A stretch of DNA of 20,299 bases from a virus, in IMG/VR virus record IMGVR_UViG_3300028920_000311, positions 1-20,299 of that record; one strand, 5' to 3'. How positions within the stretch are numbered: the first letter of the stretch is position 1; every line of letters starts with the position of its first letter. Positions 6,572 through 12,996 of the stretch are shown here, piece after piece. Both the position numbers and the translations under genes were made by a program. Below the pieces are notes generated by a model. The model worked only from the letters and a program-made list of their open reading frames with translations, searched no databases and had not been told where the DNA came from.

Positions 6572-6585
6572 AATGTATAATTAAT
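6572..6585 (+). promoter_or_regulatory. Recurrent intergenic AT element, copy 4, before the tail-tube genes
   Basis: AATGTATAATTAAT lies in the 43-nt gap before ATG 6600. TGTATAAT again resembles an extended -10 box. A near copy of the motif (ATGTATTAA) precedes it at 6559-6567. Confidence 0.4.
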
Positions 6586-6599
6586 GTAGGATTGGTAAA

Positions 6600-7061
6600 A
6601 TGGCAGCAACTGTAACTGGAAAAAGTGCAACTCTATATATAGGAGCTACCGCAGCAGGTGGTTCAGATCCAACAAAAGGTGTAAACACTTGGGCTATTTC
6701 AGATTTCTCTTTAACATTCGATAGAGGATCTGTAGAACAAGAACTCATAGGTCAACCAGGAAACTTTTTTGACCAAGGTGCTTTATCAATTGAAGGATCA
6801 TTGACACAATGTAGATTTGCTGCAAGCGGAAATGCAGACGCATTACTAAATGTCGTAGATGGTACAGGAGACCAAGCTTATTTCAGAGTATCTGGAGCTG
6901 TAGGTTCAACTGGAGGTTTGACATTCTATTTCAAGTCTTGTCAAGTCACTAGTTATGAAGTATCTATAGGTGATGCAGATACAATTACTGAAGCAAGCAT
7001 AGATTTCCAAGTATTAAATCCATATGATGCTACCTATTCTGCTGGAAGTATAAAAGCTTAG
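6600..7061 (+). CDS. Major tail (tube) protein, paralogue A
   Basis: The 153-residue beta-rich protein carries a pattern shared with the next gene: SDFSLTFDRGSVEQELIGQPGNFF, then LSIEGSLTQCR, LTFYFKSCQVTSYEVSIGDADTITEASIDF. Tube proteins of long-tailed phages have this length and composition, and stack as hexamers around the tape measure (family knowledge). The position right after the terminator and before the chaperone supports the call. ATG 6600 follows GGATTGGTAAA. Compared with paralogue B it has a longer N-terminus (KGVNTWAI) and a Gly-rich insertion around residue 100. With no sheath gene seen, the tail is probably non-contractile. Confidence 0.68.
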   Translation: MAATVTGKSATLYIGATAAGGSDPTKGVNTWAISDFSLTFDRGSVEQELIGQPGNFFDQGALSIEGSLTQCRFAASGNADALLNVVDGTGDQAYFRVSGAVGSTGGLTFYFKSCQVTSYEVSIGDADTITEASIDFQVLNPYDATYSAGSIKA

Positions 7062-7071
7062 GTGATGAAAA

Positions 7072-7521
7072 ATGACAGACCCAGTAACATATAAAGGTGA
7101 CGATGCAAGTATTTGGTTATCAGGTACTGCACACAGCTCATTTGCATTATCTGACTTCACTATTACTATCAGCAAAGGTGTAGCAGAACAGGAATTACTT
7201 GGAGAAACAGGTAATTATTTCCTAGCAGGTTCTCAATCTGTTGAAGGTTCATTCACAGGTTGTAGATTAACTACAAGTGGTCTAGGTGTATTACTTTCAG
7301 CTATGATAAATGGTGATCCAATTAAGGTCTCTGGTAATGCAGGAGCAAATTCTTTGCATTTCTATATAAAGAGTGCACAAGTAACAAGCTTTGATTTCTC
7401 AATTGGAGATGCAGATACTATTACAGAAGGAAGTATGGATTGGACAGCATTATATCCATATAAGATATCTTCAGTTGAACTTTTAGGTGGTGGCGGAACA
7501 AAGATCAAAGACTTTGCATAA
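7072..7521 (+). CDS. Major tail (tube) protein, paralogue B
   Basis: The 149-residue product aligns along most of its length with paralogue A: SDFTITISKGVAEQELLGETGNYF, QSVEGSFTGCRL, LHFYIKSAQVTSFDFSIGDADTITEGSMDW. The two are clear tandem duplicates that have diverged to roughly half identity in these blocks. ATG 7072 follows AGGTGATGAAAA only 10 bases after the upstream stop, so both are made from one message. The C-terminus differs (SSVELLGGGGTKIKDFA), with a Gly-rich linker that could expose a short tail. The second copy could be a minor tube or a tail-tip adaptor; which is the main tube protein cannot be told from sequence. Confidence 0.68.
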   Translation: MTDPVTYKGDDASIWLSGTAHSSFALSDFTITISKGVAEQELLGETGNYFLAGSQSVEGSFTGCRLTTSGLGVLLSAMINGDPIKVSGNAGANSLHFYIKSAQVTSFDFSIGDADTITEGSMDWTALYPYKISSVELLGGGGTKIKDFA

Positions 7522-7565
7522 GCTTAGTCTTGGAGAATGTAATTGACTTGGGCAAAAAAAAACTT

Positions 7566-7575
7566 AGGAGGTGAT
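7566..7575 (+). promoter_or_regulatory. Strong ribosome binding site that sets the chaperone start
   Basis: AGGAGGTGAT is a full match to the 16S rRNA 3' end complement and lies 4 nt before GTG 7580. Because it contains the in-frame GTG at 7571, that codon is part of the ribosome site and not the start. Confidence 0.8.
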
Positions 7576-7579
7576 ACAA

Positions 7580-8113
7580 GTGCCCGATGAACAAAAGAAA
7601 GAAGATACTAAAGAACAAGAGAAAAAAGAAGAAAAACCCAAAGAAACCGATGAAGAGAAACAAAAGAAACAGCTAGAGGAATTAAAGAGCAAAATCAAGA
7701 AAGAAAAAGATACCAAAGTTCAAAATGCAGCCAAAATGCTAGATACAAGAGAAAAGATAGAAAGAGACTATGAAGAAGATTTATTAGTAGTAGCTTTCCA
7801 ATCTTCTAGCAAAACAAAAAGGGCTGTAGAAGCTAAAAGACCAACTCAAGAAGAAATGATGACTATCATGAGATTATCTGCAGAATCAGCTATCTATGAA
7901 GGTAGAACAGACCCAGACTCATTATCGAGGATGGTTGATATCTATGACAAACTACCAGAATTAGCAGCTGAACTGTCCGTAGATAAGACTCTAGATAAGA
8001 TGTTTTGGAAAAAGAAGGTATCTTTTGGTGCACTTCAAAGTTTCATAACTGAGCTTATTAAAGAAACTCAGCGTGGGTTCGTCACGGCTGATGAACTAGA
8101 GAAATTTCGTTAA
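7580..8113 (+). CDS. Tail assembly chaperone, G-like product
   Basis: The 177-residue protein has a highly charged N-terminal third (Lys/Glu/Gln runs), then a compact helical domain: RDYEEDLLVVAFQSSSKTKRAVEAKRPTQEEMMTIMRLSAES, DPDSLSRMVDIYDKLPELAAELS, and FGALQSFITELIKETQRG. Its place directly after the tube genes matches the lambda gpG position, as does its helical character with a second frame continuing past its stop. Such chaperones coat the tape measure before tube polymerisation (established for lambda). The GTG start is used because of the strong AGGAGGTGAT site. The stop is reached soon after a TTT-CGT-TAA stretch where a shift to another frame is likely; see the extension. Confidence 0.66.
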   Translation: MPDEQKKEDTKEQEKKEEKPKETDEEKQKKQLEELKSKIKKEKDTKVQNAAKMLDTREKIERDYEEDLLVVAFQSSSKTKRAVEAKRPTQEEMMTIMRLSAESAIYEGRTDPDSLSRMVDIYDKLPELAAELSVDKTLDKMFWKKKVSFGALQSFITELIKETQRGFVTADELEKFR

Positions 8114-8315
8114 AAGTGGATTTGGTTATATAGAATACAAGATGTGTGAACTCTTAAGAGTAACTCCTAAGCAATTAGGTAGATTAAGAAGTTCTGACCC
8201 AGTTGGAATAGGTTTTCTAGAACAATACATGGTTCATGAAGCAAAAGAAAAGGAAAAGGCATATAAAGATGCCAAAAAAAAGGCAAAGATTGGTAGGAAG
8301 GGTAGAAGACACTAA
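8109..8315 (+). CDS. Frameshift extension of the tail assembly chaperone (T-like part of GT)
   Basis: A second frame is open from 8100 to TAA 8313-8315 and reads VKSGFGYIEYKMCELLRVTPK, then QLGRLRSSDPVGIGFLEQYM and a Lys-rich end. It lies +1 relative to the chaperone gene, which stops at 8113. The only internal ATG (8142) has no ribosome site, so translation by frameshift is the simplest route. The shift must occur within 8099-8113. TTT at 8105-8107 can re-pair as TTC in the +1 frame, with the uncommon CGT codon next and TAA one codon later. The fusion would be 244 residues. Lambda makes gpGT by a -1 shift, whereas SPP1 uses +1 (established knowledge). A -2 shift would reach the same frame. 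Confidence 0.68.
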   Translation, partial: VKSGFGYIEYKMCELLRVTPKQLGRLRSSDPVGIGFLEQYMVHEAKEKEKAYKDAKKKAKIGRKGRRH

Positions 8316-8344
8316 CCAAATGTAAGTTATTTATTTATTTAACT

Positions 8345-8358
8345 AATGTAATAATTTA
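8345..8358 (+). promoter_or_regulatory. Recurrent intergenic AT element, copy 5
   Basis: AATGTAATAATTTA follows a run of TTATTTATTTATTTAA, in the 57-nt gap between the chaperone extension and ATG 8373. AAAGGGA supplies the ribosome site after it. Confidence 0.36.
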
Positions 8359-8372
8359 AAAGGGATAAAAAA

Positions 8373-9011
8373 ATGGCAGCAACAGTTCAAATCGAACAGG
8401 CAACTGGAGCATCTCCAGACTATACAGTAAAGAGTACTACAGCAAAGACTAGATATTATACTGCAGATTCTTCAGCATCAGGAGCAACTACAAACCCAAT
8501 ACCTATACCAACTGAAAATGCTGGTATAAGTGGTTCATTTTGGGTATCTCATTGTATCAACGTAACCGTAGCACCAACTGCATATATCAAAGACTTAAGA
8601 TGGTATCTTACCATGACATCTAGTAATATGAATGATGATTGGTTGTTAGGTGGTAGTGGAGATTTAATGGTAGGAGTATCCTCAGCTAGTGTATCAGATG
8701 CTAAGACTCTATCACAAGGATGTCCAAATGCAAGCTATGATCAAGCAACAGGAACTACAGGTTCTTTTGGAGATTATATCTCAAGTAACCACACATATTA
8801 TAGTGCTTGTGCAAGTGCTTTATCAGGTGGAGCTACATCTACAAAAGACTATGATAGCTTAGCAAATGCATTGATGGTACAATCTGGTCAAGTTGTAGCA
8901 GCAGCTACTGGAAGAAGTGACTTTTTAGTTACACAAGTATTAGTAGGCTCTGGTGCAACACAAGGAGACAAAGACGATAAGACAGCTACGTTTGTCTATA
9001 GCGAAGTATAG
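8373..9011 (+). CDS. Putative virion structural protein, beta-rich, 212 aa
   Basis: I do not recognise a family. The product is rich in Ala, Ser, Thr and Gly with few charges. It starts MAATVQIEQATGASPDYTVKS, without a signal peptide. Hydrophobic strands alternate with Ser/Gly loops (ISGSFWVSHCINVTVAP, YIKDLRWYLTMTSS, GDLMVGVSSASV), and the end (FLVTQVLVGSGATQ, KTATFVYSEV) looks like a closing beta sandwich. Three cysteines (in SHCIN, QGCPN and SACAS) could pair. The MAATV opening recalls tail tube A, though I see no further similarity. Composition and place point to a tail surface or tail-tip subunit. A short inverted repeat follows its stop. Confidence 0.5.
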   Translation: MAATVQIEQATGASPDYTVKSTTAKTRYYTADSSASGATTNPIPIPTENAGISGSFWVSHCINVTVAPTAYIKDLRWYLTMTSSNMNDDWLLGGSGDLMVGVSSASVSDAKTLSQGCPNASYDQATGTTGSFGDYISSNHTYYSACASALSGGATSTKDYDSLANALMVQSGQVVAAATGRSDFLVTQVLVGSGATQGDKDDKTATFVYSEV

Positions 9012-9026
9012 TGCTAATTATTAGCA
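9012..9026 (+). repeat. Perfect inverted repeat directly after the stop codon
   Basis: TGCTAATTATTAGCA is a 7-base inverted repeat around one central T and starts at the base after the upstream TAG. It has no T-tract, so it is a poor intrinsic terminator; in RNA it would form about six pairs with a three-base loop. Being 45 nt before a homing endonuclease gene, it could also be a protein-binding palindrome. Confidence 0.5.
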
Positions 9027-9070
9027 TGATTGTATGTAATAAATTTTATTAAACTATATATGGTGATTAT

Positions 9071-9511
9071 ATGGTGAAGAGCAACTATAGTGTAGCTGAT
9101 AAAGCTTACGCAGCAGCGATATTAGATGGAGAAGGTTGGATGTATGCTAATCTCATAATAAGAAAAGATACAGGTTATTCTAATCCTGCATTTAAGATTG
9201 GAGTAGCTAATAAGTCTATGAGTATGTTAAAATGGCTACAGAACAACTTTGGAGGAAAAATATATAATCAAACATCTGATGGAGTTTATGCATGGAATTT
9301 AACAAAATTATCTGAAATGTTATGGTTTTTAAAAAATGTAAGGCCATACATGAAAATAAAGTGTGAAGTAGCGGATACTATGATAGATATCTTAGGTAAA
9401 AGAGTAGACGGTGTAATCGATGGACATTACACTAATAAAATGACAAATAAGGAGAAAAGTATTATACTTAAGATTAAAGAGCTAAATGAAACTCAAAGCT
9501 ACTTAAAGTAA
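9071..9511 (+). CDS. LAGLIDADG homing endonuclease, single-motif
   Basis: The 146-residue protein has one LAGLIDADG-type helix near its start, AYAAAILDGEGWMY, with the usual D-G-E-G ending that places the catalytic acid. It continues with the typical IGVANKSMSMLKWLQNNFGGKIY beta-alpha core (the 'v.n...l...l...fGG.i' pattern of the family) and WNLTKLSEMLWFLKNVRPYMKIK. A single motif implies action as a homodimer on a pseudo-palindromic target (family knowledge). The last 40 residues are charged and helical. ATG 9071 follows TGGTGATTAT. It is free-standing between two virion-module genes, with no intron or intein halves evident on either side. Confidence 0.82.
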   Translation: MVKSNYSVADKAYAAAILDGEGWMYANLIIRKDTGYSNPAFKIGVANKSMSMLKWLQNNFGGKIYNQTSDGVYAWNLTKLSEMLWFLKNVRPYMKIKCEVADTMIDILGKRVDGVIDGHYTNKMTNKEKSIILKIKELNETQSYLK

Positions 9512-9591
9512 TAATTTATGTTTTTATTTTACTGTAGAAACTCCAATAAAATGGAATTGGTGTAGAGGTATACAAACCCCAGGAGATTACT

Positions 9592-10260
9592 ATGTCAAAG
9601 TCAAGACCACTTGTGTATCAGTGGATAGCACATTATAATGATGGAACTGGTTATCCTCAGTTTGATACAAAAACTGGAAAAGAGAATTCTTTTCTAGATA
9701 TAGATAAAGATAGATTAATAAAATTTGGCTTATACCATATTAAGAAGGAACAAGCAGACATAATAAATAAATCAGGAAATAACTCGGTTGTATCTTTAGA
9801 GTTCCTTCCAACATATGAAATAAAATTAAAGGATTATGAGAGAGTAATCTACTATAGAGATGTATTTATAAGTCAAGAAGCATTTCATAGATGTAGAACA
9901 TGCAATAAAGAATTCCACTATGATGGAATACTAAGACATGTTCTCAAAGAAAAAGACTTAAAATTAGGTATAAAAAGGGCAGAGACTTGTCCTATATGTC
10001 CACACTGTGGATCACATGATTATTTCAAATGTAGGAATTGTGGTAAAATATTCAATACCTACAATGAAGCTGATTATGGGATGTGTCAAGATTGTGGGAG
10101 ACTTAATGGTTATCTAGAAAGAATAGTATTAACATCTGGTTCTCTCTCTAGAGAAAGAAGATGGATTGAATATTATATTGGTAAACAATCTACAATCCAA
10201 GGTACTAATATAAAAACAATCCTCAAAATCAAAGAGAATGGAAATTGTACAATACTATAG
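9592..10260 (+). CDS. Zinc-ribbon protein with N-terminal phage-type domain
   Basis: The 222-residue protein has two parts. Residues 1-95 begin VYQWIAHYNDGTGYPQFD and continue FLDIDKDRLIKFGLYHI, a domain I associate with uncharacterised phage proteins; its role is unknown. Residues 101-168 hold closely spaced metal ligands: C101-x-x-C104 with H116, C133-x-x-C136-x-x-C139, C147-x-x-C150 and C165-x-x-C168, forming two or three zinc ribbons. The last 55 residues have no known motif. It could bind nucleic acid or act as a structural zinc protein. AGGAGATT precedes ATG 9592. It lies between the homing endonuclease and the fibre genes and may be part of an inserted segment. Confidence 0.6.
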   Translation: MSKSRPLVYQWIAHYNDGTGYPQFDTKTGKENSFLDIDKDRLIKFGLYHIKKEQADIINKSGNNSVVSLEFLPTYEIKLKDYERVIYYRDVFISQEAFHRCRTCNKEFHYDGILRHVLKEKDLKLGIKRAETCPICPHCGSHDYFKCRNCGKIFNTYNEADYGMCQDCGRLNGYLERIVLTSGSLSRERRWIEYYIGKQSTIQGTNIKTILKIKENGNCTIL

Positions 10261-10304
10261 GAGTCATTACATCATAAAAATCAATGCACAACGATAAAGC
10301 TTTT

Positions 10305-10332
10305 TTAACGAAACAACATCGCTTGATATAAT
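10305..10332 (+). promoter_or_regulatory. Possible sigma70-type promoter before the fibre genes
   Basis: In the 135-nt gap before the fibre gene, TATAAT (10327-10332) is exact and lies 16 bases after TTAACG (10305-10310), a four-of-six match to the -35 box. It would drive the adsorption genes. It depends on a bacterial host. Confidence 0.3.
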
Positions 10333-10355
10333 AAATATGAGTGACTTTATGTTTT

Positions 10356-10370
10356 TATGTAATTAATTTA
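10356..10370 (+). promoter_or_regulatory. Recurrent intergenic AT element, copy 6, before the fibre genes
   Basis: TATGTAATTAATTTA precedes GG and the ribosome site AAAGGTTGATTT of ATG 10396. It is a weaker match to the element than copies 1-3. Confidence 0.32.
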
Positions 10371-10395
10371 GGTTAGATTTAAAAAGGTTGATTTA

Positions 10396-12402
10396 ATGGC
10401 GTTTAATGACACTAAAAATATAGAAGATGTAATCAATGCCTCTGATTGGAATGATTTTGTTGATTATGTAGAAGACATCTCTGGTCAGACATATTGGATT
10501 AGCGGTAGCTATATCGGGCACTCTGGAAATACCGACATCCACTATCCTTCTTCACAATTCAGAACTTGGTTAGACCAAGTCTATGCACCTTCAGGAGTAT
10601 CTGGAGACACTTCAAGTCAAGTTACATTATCAGATGGATTAGAGATAGATGGTGTAGGATTATTCCATGATGCAGCAGCTCAAACTTTAGGTTTAAATAA
10701 TGTACCACAAACAGTCTTAGCTTCAGGAACTCAATACTATCAAGCATATCAACATAGTTCTTCAACAGACAATCCTCATGATGTAACTGCAGTTCAAGTT
10801 GGAGCAGAACCAAGTGTATCTTGGGTAGCAGTTGGTGATGGTACTGGAATTAATTCAGTTGATTTTAAAGCTAGTGGTACTGGCTCTCCTACAATATCTA
10901 TAGATTTTAGTACTGTAGCATCTAGCAATCACTTACATGAAGGTGTATATGAGCCTGATGTTACATGGGGAACTATACAAGATGGAGATGGTATATCTAA
11001 TTTTGAATTTAAAGCTAGTGGTGATGCCACAATCTCAGTAGATTGGTCTACTGTTGCGTCTGGAAGTCATACTCATGCTGATTTATATTATCCATCTTCA
11101 TTAGGTAATGGTATTTCAGGCACTCTTAATAGTCATGTTGCAGATACCAATAATCCTCACTCAGTTGTATGGGGAGATGTATCTTCTGCAGCTTATACAG
11201 AACTTGATAATGTATATGCTCCATCTGGAGTAGCAGGGTCCGATACTTCCTCACAAGTCACATTAGCATCAGGACTTGCTGATAGTTTAGGCTCAAATCT
11301 TTGGCATGATGGTGACGCAACAACTTTATATTTAGTATCTTCGAGTAAATATGATGAGGCATATGATTTTAGTTCTAATGCAAGTAGCTTATTTTATCCA
11401 TCTACTATGGGATATGGAGTATCAGGTACACTAAATAGTCATATTGGAAATACAAGTAATCCTCATCAAGTAGTTTGGAGTGATGTTTCTACTGCAGCAA
11501 AGACTGATTTAAATGACGATTATTATCCAAGCTCAGTTGGAGCGGCTTTATCTGGTAATTTCCAGGCTCATGAAGCTGATTCTACTATACATTATGCACA
11601 AGGAGATATTACTACAGTAGGTACAGTTACAACTGGAACAATAAGACAAGTGGCATTAGCTTCTGGTACTCAGTATTATCAAGCATATCTATCTGGACAA
11701 AATGCTTTTTATACTAGTGCTGATGTAGACCACGATGCTACAACAAACTTTGTAGCAAATGAACATATAAACCATACATTGACACTTACAGCAGGAAATG
11801 GACTCACTGGTGGTGGTGATATTACTACTGGTAGGACGTTTGCTGTAGGAGAAGGTACAGGAATTACTGTGGCCGCAGATACAGTATCAACTAATGATGG
11901 AGAGATAGTACATGATAGTCTTAGTGGATTTGTGGCTAATGAACATATAGATCATAGTACAGTCACTCTTACAGCAGGAAATGGTTTAACAGGCGGTGGA
12001 ACTATTGCAGCTAATAGAACATTTGCAGTTGGTCCAGGAGCATTAATAGATGTAGCTGCAGATACAGTTAGTGTAGATTTATCAGAACTTACTGATGGTA
12101 CAGGAGATATAGTTGGCTCTGCAGATGAAATGGTTTATCTTGATGCTGGCTCACAAAAGAGAAAACAGATTGATGAAATAAAATTATCTCAGTTTAACAA
12201 TGATGCATTCTTAGAAAAGGACGGTACTGTTGCTTTAACAGGAGATTGGAACTTTGGTACTGGTCATAGAATTAGTGGGGGTGGAGCTGGATTACAGTTA
12301 CATCCATCTGGTATTATATTGCCTCACTTCACTGGTAGTGGAGGTTCATGGCCTGGTGGTGATAGTCCACCTCTTGGTTTAATGTGGATATCTGGGAGCT
12401 AA
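10396..12402 (+). CDS. Tail fibre protein with NPH and GNGLTGGG repeats
   Basis: The 668-residue protein is rich in Ser, Thr, Gly and Asp and built of fibre repeats. Asn-Pro-His units lie at residues 126-128 (DNPHDVTAVQVGA), 253-255 (NNPHSVVWGDVSSAA) and 355-357 (SNPHQVVWSDVSTAA); such '(D/N)-NPH-x-V' units are typical of tail fibre stems. Two copies of TLTAGNGLTGGG followed by RTFAV and AADTVS (about 463-500 and 524-560) are another common fibre repeat. The string ASGTQYYQAY occurs twice (109-118 and 422-431), and YPSS/YAPSG units recur. The end (HPSGIILPHFTGSGGSWPGGDSPPLGLMWISGS) resembles fibre tips. It probably trimerises and contributes to host binding. The duplications indicate growth by internal recombination. 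Confidence 0.78.
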   Translation: MAFNDTKNIEDVINASDWNDFVDYVEDISGQTYWISGSYIGHSGNTDIHYPSSQFRTWLDQVYAPSGVSGDTSSQVTLSDGLEIDGVGLFHDAAAQTLGLNNVPQTVLASGTQYYQAYQHSSSTDNPHDVTAVQVGAEPSVSWVAVGDGTGINSVDFKASGTGSPTISIDFSTVASSNHLHEGVYEPDVTWGTIQDGDGISNFEFKASGDATISVDWSTVASGSHTHADLYYPSSLGNGISGTLNSHVADTNNPHSVVWGDVSSAAYTELDNVYAPSGVAGSDTSSQVTLASGLADSLGSNLWHDGDATTLYLVSSSKYDEAYDFSSNASSLFYPSTMGYGVSGTLNSHIGNTSNPHQVVWSDVSTAAKTDLNDDYYPSSVGAALSGNFQAHEADSTIHYAQGDITTVGTVTTGTIRQVALASGTQYYQAYLSGQNAFYTSADVDHDATTNFVANEHINHTLTLTAGNGLTGGGDITTGRTFAVGEGTGITVAADTVSTNDGEIVHDSLSGFVANEHIDHSTVTLTAGNGLTGGGTIAANRTFAVGPGALIDVAADTVSVDLSELTDGTGDIVGSADEMVYLDAGSQKRKQIDEIKLSQFNNDAFLEKDGTVALTGDWNFGTGHRISGGGAGLQLHPSGIILPHFTGSGGSWPGGDSPPLGLMWISGS

Positions 12403-12410
12403 GTGATAAT

Positions 12411-12851
12411 ATGAGTAAATGGGATTTAATATTAGATTATTGCAAAAAGTTAGGTTTGGTTAAATCTACTGCAATTGCAAGTGAAGCAGTTGCTTTCTCA
12501 GATAAATATTTTAAAAAAATAGATAGTGATAGATTCAATAATGATGAAAACGACATTATTGCAAAAACTGATGGTGAACAAGATTTAATAAGATGTGGTG
12601 AATATCTTGTTATATTGGCGAGAAGTGTACATTATTGTAGTGCTTGTTGCACTTTTTCTAATATGTTGTCAACAAAGGTGATAACGTCAGAGGAATGTGA
12701 TAATTGTCCTATTTCAAAGTATGATATTAGATGTACCGAAGAAGGTTCTTTTGTTAAAAGATTCATCTCTGCTGTTCGTGAAGAAACTGGTTTAACAAAA
12801 GAACTGTCTGATATGGATAATATTGACGTATTTAAGGAGGTTAATCCATGA
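12411..12851 (+). CDS. Hypothetical Cys-rich protein, 146 aa
   Basis: I do not recognise this protein. It begins MSKWDLILDYCKKLGLVKST and is helical up to a Cys cluster in the middle: HYCSACCTFSNML, then SEECDNCPISKYDIRC. The CSAC and CDNC pairs with extra Cys residues could bind zinc or an iron-sulfur cluster. The C-terminal part (FVKRFISAVREETGLTKEL) is a charged helix. ATG 12411 is chosen over the in-frame GTG 12384 because AAGTGATAAT sits just before it and because 12384 lies within the end of the fibre gene. Its final codons contain the AAGGAGG ribosome site of the next gene, and its stop overlaps that gene's ATG. Confidence 0.58.
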   Translation: MSKWDLILDYCKKLGLVKSTAIASEAVAFSDKYFKKIDSDRFNNDENDIIAKTDGEQDLIRCGEYLVILARSVHYCSACCTFSNMLSTKVITSEECDNCPISKYDIRCTEEGSFVKRFISAVREETGLTKELSDMDNIDVFKEVNP

Positions 12852-12994
12852 GTGACTGGGAAATAAAGATAATAAAGACTGATGATTCTATACAAATGAT
12901 ATGGGATAAAAATTTCAATGTATACGAATTTATTGGTTTTATGTCGGTTGAACTAGAAAAATTAAAAAGTGAGTTATGTAATAAGATAGAGTAA
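12848..12994 (+). CDS. Small conserved-type protein (48 aa), paralogue of the gene at 3761
   Basis: ATG 12848 is preceded by AAGGAGG (12834-12840), one of the strongest ribosome sites in the window, and the frame ends at TAA 12992-12994. The product starts MSDWEIKIIKTDDSIQMIW, continues NFNVYEF and ends in a helix (GFMSVELEKLKSELCNK). It shares with the 52-residue protein at 3761 the early Trp, the II-x-TD strand, an Asn before the helix and an acidic E-L-x-K helix. It overlaps the upstream gene (ATGA) and lies 2 nt from the next ATG. The function is unknown. Confidence 0.65.
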   Translation: MSDWEIKIIKTDDSIQMIWDKNFNVYEFIGFMSVELEKLKSELCNKIE

Positions 12995-12996
12995 TT

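Noticed and set aside
7554-7562. A-run of nine as a slippery site or terminator
   Set aside because: It is in the gap between genes, followed by a ribosome site. No hairpin precedes it and no frame needs a shift there.
7571-7579. GTG 7571 as start of the tail chaperone
   Set aside because: The codon is part of the AGGAGGTGAT ribosome site; GTG 7580 is placed correctly for it.
12384-12410. GTG 12384 as start of the Cys-rich protein
   Set aside because: It lies within the end of the fibre gene and lacks a ribosome site, whereas ATG 12411 has AAGTGAT directly before it.
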